From Phenylobacterium sp. (GTDB lineage Bacteria; Pseudomonadota; Alphaproteobacteria; Caulobacterales; Caulobacteraceae): DNA of 48,923 nucleotides. The number at the start of each line of letters is the position of its first letter. The first letter of the stretch is position 1. Below the pieces are notes generated by a model that searched no databases, had not been told where the DNA came from, and was given only the letters and a program-made list of their open reading frames with translations. The stretch covers positions 1-48,923 of the forward strand of contig NZ_JAUXXE010000015.1 in NCBI RefSeq assembly GCF_030681155.1. Direction: 5' to 3'. A program made the translations under genes and the position numbers. Of this stretch, positions 43,562-48,923 are shown piece by piece.

Positions 43562-44392
43562 TCAGAGCCGTTCGGCGTGCCAGGCCACGTGATCGGCCAC
43601 GAAGCTTGAGATGAAGAAGTACGAGTGGTCGTAGCCCTCCTGCATCCGCAGGGTCAGGGCCACGCCCGCCGTCTCGCAAGCAGCCGCCAATAGTTCCGGC
43701 TTGAGCTGTTCGGCCAGGAAATTGTCCGCGGTTCCCTGATCGACTAGGATCTCCGAGACCCGCGCCCGGCCGGCTGCGATCAACAGCGCCGCGTCATGCT
43801 CGCGCCAGGCGGTCTCGTCAGGACCGAGATAGGCGGCGAAAGCCTTCTGTCCCCAGGCGCACTGCGTCGGCGAGCAGATCGGGGCGAAGGCCGAGACGGC
43901 CTTGAACAACTCTGGATGCCGAAGTGTCAGGGTCAGCGCCCCGTGTCCACCCATCGAATGGCCGAACACCCCACGTCGCGAGGGATCCAGCGGGAACGCG
44001 CCCTCCACCGCCGCGATCATGTCGGCGACGATATAGCTCTCCATCTTGAAGTGCGGCGCCCATGGCGCCTGTACGGCATCGACATAAAAGCCCGCGCCCT
44101 GCCCAAGGTCATAGGCCGGATCGTCGGCCACGCCTTCACCACGCGGGCTGGTGTCGGGCGCGACGATAGCGACGCCAGCCTTGGCGGCGGCGGCATAGGC
44201 GCCGGCCTTGGTGGTGAAATTGTCCTCAGTGCAGGTGAGGCCCGACAGCCAGATCAGGTAGGGGACCGGCCCATCGACTTGTGGCACGAAAACGCTGAAC
44301 CGCATCGGTGTCCCGGTGGCGGCGCTGGCGTGCCGGCAATAGCTCAAGGTTCCGCCATGAACCCGATGCTGCTGGAGAATTTCAACGCTCAT
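43562..44392 (-). CDS. fghA: S-formylglutathione hydrolase
   Basis: A 276-residue esterase-D-type serine hydrolase that splits S-formylglutathione to formate and glutathione, the second step of formaldehyde detoxification. ATG 44392 has GAGAGG upstream. The nucleophile is S146 in GHSMGGHGAL; the acid and histidine are likely in LVDQGTADNFL and YDHSYFFISSF, which is the family signature. WLSGLTCTEDNFTTKAGAYAAAA and DTSPRG are also diagnostic. No glutathione-dependent formaldehyde dehydrogenase gene is in the window. It lies four bases from the convergent DUF411 gene. Confidence 0.95.
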   Translation of the reverse strand: MSVEILQQHRVHGGTLSYCRHASAATGTPMRFSVFVPQVDGPVPYLIWLSGLTCTEDNFTTKAGAYAAAAKAGVAIVAPDTSPRGEGVADDPAYDLGQGAGFYVDAVQAPWAPHFKMESYIVADMIAAVEGAFPLDPSRRGVFGHSMGGHGALTLTLRHPELFKAVSAFAPICSPTQCAWGQKAFAAYLGPDETAWREHDAALLIAAGRARVSEILVDQGTADNFLAEQLKPELLAAACETAGVALTLRMQEGYDHSYFFISSFVADHVAWHAERL

Positions 44393-44585
44393 GGCCTTGC
44401 ACCTCTCGCGCTTGCGCGCCGTTTCACCTGCAGGCTGCATACCGCTCGGGAACCGCAAAGGGCAATCAACCAGCCAGATCATCGTCAGGCGACCGCGCCG
44501 TCTAGGTCCCGTTCAGAAGCCGAATGCTCTATAGGCCCCTCTGTGTCGGCCATGGTCATCGCTATGGCCGCGAAACGAGGCTGAC

Positions 44586-45104
44586 ATGAACGTTCCTGAA
44601 CTGCGGCCGCTGACCGAGGGCGACCTGCCGGCGCTGACTGCGATCCAAAGCAGCGTCTTCGAACCGCTCTTTCGAGAGACCCAAGACGTACTGGGCAGCC
44701 GCCTGACGGTCGCTCCGACCTGCTGCTGGGGCGCCTTCACCGACGGCGAACTGGTGGCCTACATTCTCAGCCACCCCTGGCCCGCGGCCAGCCCTCCGCC
44801 CATCGGCCGAGCGCTGCCCCCGCCGCCGCCCGGAGACAACTGGTTCATCCATGACCTGGCGATCACGCCGCAGGCCCGGGGACTGCGCCTCGGTCACGCC
44901 CTGGTGCGCTCGGCGGCAGACGCCGCTCTGAAACTTGGGCTAGTGCGCGGCGACCTGATCGCCGTCCAAGGCGCCTGGAGCTTTTGGGAAAAGCTGGGCT
45001 ACGCGCCAGCCGAGAATCTGTCGGAAGAGCTGAAGGCCAAGGTCGCCGGCTATGGCCCAGATGCGCGCTACATGACTGTGGTCATCTCAGACCTCAAGGT
45101 CTGA
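44586..45104 (+). CDS. GNAT family N-acetyltransferase
   Basis: A 172-residue acetyltransferase of the GNAT fold. Strand 4 and the acetyl-CoA loop are IHDLAITPQARGLRLGHALV (about 87-106). The WSFWEKLGYAPAENL part (about 136-150) is the usual end of the fold. A proline-rich loop (PWPAASPPPIGRALPPPPPG) near 62-81 is an insertion. The ATG has CGAGG about five bases upstream. It stands alone, divergent from fghA; substrate unknown. Confidence 0.88.
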   Translation: MNVPELRPLTEGDLPALTAIQSSVFEPLFRETQDVLGSRLTVAPTCCWGAFTDGELVAYILSHPWPAASPPPIGRALPPPPPGDNWFIHDLAITPQARGLRLGHALVRSAADAALKLGLVRGDLIAVQGAWSFWEKLGYAPAENLSEELKAKVAGYGPDARYMTVVISDLKV

Positions 45105-45203
45105 GGCCCAGCAGCCGAGACCTGGCTTTATTCAACCCTTGCAGGAACTACGGCGACGCTTGAACATTCTAGGCGTCAAGTCTGCATCCTCTGGGAGATT
45201 CCA

Positions 45204-45803
45204 ATGCTGTCTCGGCTAATACTTGCGTCGGTCATTTTGCTCGGCGCATCGGCGCCGGCGGTGGCCCAGGATCGGATGGCTCCGAACGCCCAGCTCTTCT
45301 CGGCAACCAACTTCATGGGCCGCAGTCTCACCATCACCCGCGAGACCCCCATCCTTCAGGCAAGCTGGCAGCCGCGCAGCATTCGGATGGGTGGCGGAAG
45401 CTCGTGGGAAGTCTGCGAGCAGCGCCACTTCATGGGTCGCTGCACCGTCCTGACCGGCAGCAGCACCAACCTCACCAGCCAGCTCGGCATCACCCGCATC
45501 GGCTCCATTCGCCCGGCTCGCTCGATCCCGCCGAACCCCGGTCCCGGTCTCGGCCCGCTCCCTGGCCCCGGCGGCGGCGGTCAGTCGCTGCGCGGCATGG
45601 CGGCCGAGTTCTTCCCCGCGCCGGAATCGCGCGGTCGACGCATCGACGCCTGCAACACTCAAGGCGGTTCGGCGGCCTGCATCACCCGTGAGGCTGAGAA
45701 CTTCTGCCGCTCGAGGGGCTATGTCAGCGCCCGAAACAGCGCCGCCGAAACCGTTGGTGGGCGGATATATCTGGCCGACGTCCTTTGCTCGCGGTGGAAC
45801 TGA
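45204..45803 (+). CDS. Beta/gamma-crystallin domain exported protein
   Basis: A 199-residue secreted protein. Signal peptide about 1-21 (ending AVAQ). Residues about 27-105 form a beta/gamma-crystallin domain with two Greek-key motifs (AQLFSATNFMGRSLTI and SWEVCEQRHFMGRCTVL), which in bacteria often bind calcium. A Pro/Gly linker (PPNPGPGLGPLPGPGGGG) joins a C-terminal part with four cysteines (DACNTQGGSAACITREAENFCRSRGY...VLCSRWN), probably disulfide-bonded. GGGAG precedes the ATG. The META lipoprotein gene overlaps by TGATG, so both are envelope proteins of one operon. Confidence 0.88.
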   Translation: MLSRLILASVILLGASAPAVAQDRMAPNAQLFSATNFMGRSLTITRETPILQASWQPRSIRMGGGSSWEVCEQRHFMGRCTVLTGSSTNLTSQLGITRIGSIRPARSIPPNPGPGLGPLPGPGGGGQSLRGMAAEFFPAPESRGRRIDACNTQGGSAACITREAENFCRSRGYVSARNSAAETVGGRIYLADVLCSRWN

Positions 45804-46207
45804 TGCGAACGCTCGCAGCTCTTGGCGTCGTCGCACTGATGGCGACCGCCTGCGCTACGACGCCACCCGTGGGCGGCGGCATGATCGCCGGCCCCGAATG
45901 GAAACTGGAAGATCTGCTCGGGGGCGGGATCATTGATCGCTCCAACGTCACCCTGAAGCTCGGCCCCGATGGCCAAGCCTCGGGCTCAGGCGGCTGCAAC
46001 CGCTTCTTCGGAAGCTGGTCGGTCAAGGGCTCGGCCCTAAGCCTCGGGAAGATGGGTTCGACCATGATGGCTTGCGATCCGGCCCTGATGAACCAGGAAG
46101 GCAAGTTTCTTCGCTCTCTTGAAACCGCGACCACCTACAGCTTCACCCCGGACGGCGCCCTGGTGATCACCACCACGGAAGGCCAGCTGAAGTTCCGCAA
46201 GGACTAG
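45803..46207 (+). CDS. META domain lipoprotein (HslJ-like)
   Basis: A 134-residue lipoprotein. The start ATG 45803 shares a base with the upstream TGA. The lipobox is ATAC, so Cys17 is lipidated. The META domain (about 33-130) has the signature SGSGGCNRFFGSWSV and GSTMMACDPALMNQEGKFLRSLETATTY. HslJ of E. coli is a heat-shock outer membrane protein; other META proteins inhibit proteases or are of unknown use. The stop shares CTAG with the convergent LysR gene. Confidence 0.9.
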   Translation: MRTLAALGVVALMATACATTPPVGGGMIAGPEWKLEDLLGGGIIDRSNVTLKLGPDGQASGSGGCNRFFGSWSVKGSALSLGKMGSTMMACDPALMNQEGKFLRSLETATTYSFTPDGALVITTTEGQLKFRKD

Positions 46208-47058
46208 GCGGGCGCCAGCTCCCGAGCCGCCTGCACAAATCCGCTAGTGCGGTAGCGGGCGGCCGGGCCGGCATAGCAAAGCCCGACGATCCGGCGCGGC
46301 GTGAAGCCCTCCAGCTTCACCCGCGCCACCCCGGCCTCGCGATAGCTGTCAGGCATGACGGTGATCCCCAGCCCCGCGCGCACCATGGCCATCACCCGAT
46401 CGTCGTTCACGCCGCGATAGCTGAAGGCGGGGCGGACATTGCGGTCGGTGAAGTAACGGCTGGTTTCGGCCAGCACCTCGCAATGCCTGCGCACCATCAT
46501 CACCTCGTCGGCCAGCTCCTCGCCGCGCAACGACGCGGCCTCGGCTAGGCGGTGAGTGGACGGTAGCGCTAGGCCATAGCCCTCCTCGAACAGCCGCTCG
46601 CTGGCGAACTTGTCGGTTGCGGGGCGCAGGATGGTGAGCGCCACGTCGGCCCGACCTCGGTCCAACAGACTGATCACCTCACGCTCCGAGCCCTCCAGCA
46701 GTTCAAGGCTCTCATCGCCGGCGACGCGCTGCGTCAACGCCTGTTCCAACAGACCGGTCGGGATCGTCGACAGCACCGCAACCCGCAGCAGTTCGCTCTG
46801 CGCCGCGCCCGACACCGAGGCCTGGGCGAGATTGAATTCATGCTCGATGCGGCGGGCGTGGACCAGAAACCGGCTGCCGGCCTGCGTCAGGTGAACCCGG
46901 CGATTGGTGCGGTCGAACAGCCGGGCCTGAAGCTGACCTTCCAGCTTGGCGATCCCAGCCGACAAGGTGGGCTGAGCCACGTTCTCGCGCGCCGCCGCCC
47001 GGCTGAAATTCCCGGTCTCCACGATGGCCAGGAAGTAGCGGAGCAGATAGCGATCCAT
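46204..47058 (-). CDS. LysR family transcriptional regulator
   Basis: A 284-residue LysR-type regulator. The winged helix-turn-helix is at about 1-60 (YFLAIVETGNFSRAAARENVAQPTLSAGIAKLEGQLQARLFDR), followed by the effector-binding domain. It is divergent from isovaleryl-CoA dehydrogenase, with a dyad in the shared gap that begins within its own start codon. This suggests it controls the leucine/isovalerate operon and itself. The usual regulator of such operons in other proteobacteria is of the MerR or TetR type, so a LysR here would be a different arrangement. The inducer is unknown. Confidence 0.92.
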   Translation of the reverse strand: MDRYLLRYFLAIVETGNFSRAAARENVAQPTLSAGIAKLEGQLQARLFDRTNRRVHLTQAGSRFLVHARRIEHEFNLAQASVSGAAQSELLRVAVLSTIPTGLLEQALTQRVAGDESLELLEGSEREVISLLDRGRADVALTILRPATDKFASERLFEEGYGLALPSTHRLAEAASLRGEELADEVMMVRRHCEVLAETSRYFTDRNVRPAFSYRGVNDDRVMAMVRAGLGITVMPDSYREAGVARVKLEGFTPRRIVGLCYAGPAARYRTSGFVQAARELAPA

Positions 47059-47089
47059 GATAGGCGATATCTATCATGTTGATCATGAT
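47057..47089. promoter_or_regulatory. Candidate LysR operator between lysR and ivd
   Basis: ATGATAG-N7-CTATCAT (47057-47063 and 47071-47077) is a perfect seven-base dyad containing the LysR consensus T-N11-A (T47061, A47073). It covers the LysR start codon. A second dyad, ATCATG-N5-CATGAT (47073-47078 and 47084-47089), overlaps it. Two adjacent dyads in a divergent gap fit a LysR recognition and activation site. Confidence 0.65.
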
Positions 47090-47168
47090 CGTTCAATTTT
47101 GTGGATTGTTCACGAGCCGCTAGTTTTGCGAGGTTGTCCCAAGACGCCCTCCAGAAGGCAGATCGAAC

Positions 47169-48326
47169 ATGTCCGGCCCCAGCTTCCAGTTCGGCCTCGG
47201 CGAGACCGCCGAGGCGATCCGCGAAACCACCGCGCGTTTCGCCGCTGACCGCATCGCCCCCATCGCCGCTCAGGTCGACGCCACCAACACCTTCCCCCGC
47301 GAGCTGTGGCCCCAGATGGGCGAGCTTGGCCTGCACGGGATCACGGTCGAGGAGGAGTTCGGCGGCCTCGGACTCGGCTACCTGGAACACGTGGTGGCGA
47401 TGGAAGAGGTGTCCCGCGCTTCGGCCTCGGTGGGCCTCTCCTATGGGGCTCACTCCAATCTTTGCGTGAACCAGATCCGCCGCTGGGGCAGCCCCGAGCA
47501 AAAGCGTCAGTACCTGCCCAAGCTGATCAGCGGCGAGCACGTCGGCTCGCTGGCCATGAGCGAGGTGGGCTCCGGCTCTGACGTCATCTCCATGCGCGCC
47601 CACGCCCAGCATCGCGGCGACCGCTATGTGCTGAACGGGACCAAGTTCTGGATCACCAACGCCCCGCACGCCGACACCCTGGTGGTCTACGCCAAGACCT
47701 CGCCGGAAGAAGGCAGCCGCGGCGTCACCGCCTTCCTGATCGAGAAGGGCATGAAGGGCTTTTCCGTCTCGCCCAAGCTCGACAAAATGGGCATGCGCGG
47801 CTCCGACACCGCCGAACTGGTGTTCGAGGATTGCGAGGTTCCGGAAGAGAACGTGCTCGGCCCGCTGAACGGCGGCGCCGGGGTGCTGATGAGCGGCCTC
47901 GACTATGAACGCGCGGTGCTGGCCGGCGGGCCGCTGGGCATCATGCAGGCCTGCCTCGACGTGGTTCTGCCTTACGTCCGCGAGCGCAAGCAGTTCGGCA
48001 AGCCGATCGGCTCGTTCCAGCTGATGCAGGGCAAGATCGCCGACATGTACGTCGCCCTGAACTCAGCCCGCACATACGTCTACGCCGTCGCCAAGGCTTG
48101 CGACGCGGGCCTCACCACCCGCTTCGACGCCGCCGGCGCGATCCTGCTCGCATCGGAAAACGCGGTGAAGGTCAGCCTGGAGGCCGTCCAGGCCCTGGGC
48201 GGCGCCGGCTACACCAAGGAGTTCCCGGTGGAACGCCTGGTCCGCGACGCCAAGCTCTACGACATCGGCGCCGGAACCAACGAGATCCGTCGCTTCCTCA
48301 TTGGCCGGGAACTGCTGGGCGCATGA
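47169..48326 (+). CDS. ivd: Isovaleryl-CoA dehydrogenase
   Basis: A 385-residue FAD-dependent acyl-CoA dehydrogenase that turns isovaleryl-CoA into 3-methylcrotonyl-CoA in leucine breakdown (also called LiuA). The catalytic base is E247 in [15 protein letters not shown]; this position, in that sequence, separates isovaleryl-CoA dehydrogenases from most other acyl-CoA dehydrogenases. [31 protein letters not shown] and the C-terminal [21 protein letters not shown] are typical. Its stop overlaps the next gene's ATG (ATGA), and that gene encodes the next pathway enzyme. Probably controlled by the divergent LysR. Confidence 0.95.
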   Translation: MSGPSFQFGLGETAEAIRETTARFAADRIAPIAAQVDATNTFPRELWPQMGELGLHGITVEEEFGGLGLGYLEHVVAMEEVSRASASVGLSYGAHSNLCVNQIRRWGSPEQKRQYLPKLISGEHVGSLAMSEVGSGSDVISMRAHAQHRGDRYVLNGTKFWITNAPHADTLVVYAKTSPEEGSRGVTAFLIEKGMKGFSVSPKLDKMGMRGSDTAELVFEDCEVPEENVLGPLNGGAGVLMSGLDYERAVLAGGPLGIMQACLDVVLPYVRERKQFGKPIGSFQLMQGKIADMYVALNSARTYVYAVAKACDAGLTTRFDAAGAILLASENAVKVSLEAVQALGGAGYTKEFPVERLVRDAKLYDIGAGTNEIRRFLIGRELLGA

Positions 48327-48923
48327 CCAAACTCGCCACCGCCATCGACAAGGCAAGCCCCGCCTTCCAGTCCAACGACATCCACAATCGGGCGCTGGTG
48401 GCGCAGCTTGCCGAGCGCGCGGCCCGTGCGGCCCTGGGCGGCCCTGAACAGTCGCGCCAACGCCACGCCTCGCGCGGCAAGCTGCTGCCGCGCGAGCGCG
48501 TGGAGCGATTGCTGGATCCCGGCTCGCCGTTCCTGGAAGTCGCCGCCCTCGCTGCGCATGGTTTGTACAGGGACGAAGCCCCCGGCGCGGGCCTGATCAC
48601 CGGCATCGGCCGGATCGCAGGCCGCGAGGTGATGATCCTCGCCAACGACGCCACGGTAAAGGGCGGCGCCTATTTCCCGACGACGGTGAAGAAGCACCTC
48701 CGCGCCCAGGAAGTGGCGATGCAGAACCGTCTGCCTTGCGTCTATCTGGTCGATAGCGGCGGGGCGAACCTGCCGCACCAGGCCGAGGTGTTTCCCGACC
48801 GCGACCACTTCGGCCGCATCTTCTACAATCAGGCCCGGATGAGCGCCGAGGGCATCGCCCAGATCGCCTGCGTCATGGGCTCCTGCACCGCCGGCGGGGC
48901 CTATGTGCCCGCCATGTCGGACG
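48323..48923 (+). CDS. Methylcrotonyl-CoA carboxylase carboxyltransferase subunit, N-terminal part
   Basis: The first 200 residues of the beta subunit of 3-methylcrotonyl-CoA carboxylase (LiuB/MccB), cut by the window end. It begins [28 protein letters not shown]-type helices, then [24 protein letters not shown] (about 51-74) and [31 protein letters not shown] (about 139-169) are diagnostic for this carboxyltransferase rather than propionyl-CoA carboxylase. With the biotin subunit it makes 3-methylglutaconyl-CoA. It overlaps ivd by four bases, so the operon continues out of the window, likely with hydratase and alpha subunit. Confidence 0.93.
   Translation, partial: MTKLATAIDKASPAFQSNDIHNRALVAQLAERAARAALGGPEQSRQRHASRGKLLPRERVERLLDPGSPFLEVAALAAHGLYRDEAPGAGLITGIGRIAGREVMILANDATVKGGAYFPTTVKKHLRAQEVAMQNRLPCVYLVDSGGANLPHQAEVFPDRDHFGRIFYNQARMSAEGIAQIACVMGSCTAGGAYVPAMSD

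Noticed and set aside
44510..44585. A 24-codon minus-strand frame between fghA and the GNAT gene
   Set aside because: No ribosome site and no protein-like features.

Overview
The window is high-GC DNA that reads as a chromosome segment of an alphaproteobacterium of the Caulobacterales (Caulobacter/Phenylobacterium type). Evidence: a DUF1134/EipA protein, a long OMP TonB-dependent receptor of the type abundant in that order, the infC, rpmI-rplT and pheS-pheT sequences, and many short GGGAG or GAGG ribosome sites with 4-base ATGA/TGATG overlaps. No phage, insertion sequence or CRISPR array was seen. Most of the window is core or household sequence; the accessory stretches are 30341-31049 (after a tRNA-Ser) and 33532-43557 (metal and TonB region).

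Layout. 1-3345: the end of a UDP-glucose dehydrogenase, a 51-residue membrane protein missed by size, and a tightly overlapped DUF969-DUF979-DUF2891 operon (two membrane proteins plus a soluble one). 3342-7948: adenine deaminase behind glmM, divergent glmS, and a repeat-bearing lipoprotein; glmM and glmS both feed UDP-GlcNAc. 8140-14244: galU, an SDR protein, chrA with an alpha/beta hydrolase, and two glycosyltransferases (GT4, GT9) for envelope sugars. 14374-22984: translation genes infC, rpmI, rplT, pheS, pheT, interrupted by two tandem TetA-like transporters, a DUF1345 protein and an ASCH-domain gene lodged between pheS and pheT. 23121-29321: EipA-like lipoprotein, lepA, entericidin, several small membrane proteins, an MHS-type symporter, DUF599 and a YjbR protein. 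29362-33442: msrA, tRNA-Ser(GGA), an unrecognised protein, an OPT transporter and DUF2188.

33532-43557 is the most instructive region. A TonB-dependent receptor is followed by two paralogous PepSY membrane proteins, the layout of a reductive metal or siderophore uptake operon. Next comes a copper module on the same strand: a CnrY-like anti-sigma protein, a CnrX-like sensor and a CnrH-like ECF sigma factor, then CopA multicopper oxidase, CopB and a CusF-like copper chaperone, with a DUF411 metal-binding protein divergent from it. The sensor keeps all five CnrX metal ligands at exactly the CnrX spacing although the neighbours are copper genes and no CnrCBA pump is present.

43562-48923: S-formylglutathione hydrolase, a GNAT acetyltransferase, a beta/gamma-crystallin protein with a META lipoprotein, and a LysR regulator divergent from isovaleryl-CoA dehydrogenase and methylcrotonyl-CoA carboxylase (leucine breakdown), running off the end.

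Window-wide oddities: infC appears to start at ATT; six of ten convergent gene pairs end on one shared CTAG, each strand using it for its TAG stop; and a CCTCTCCC palindrome family recurs between genes.
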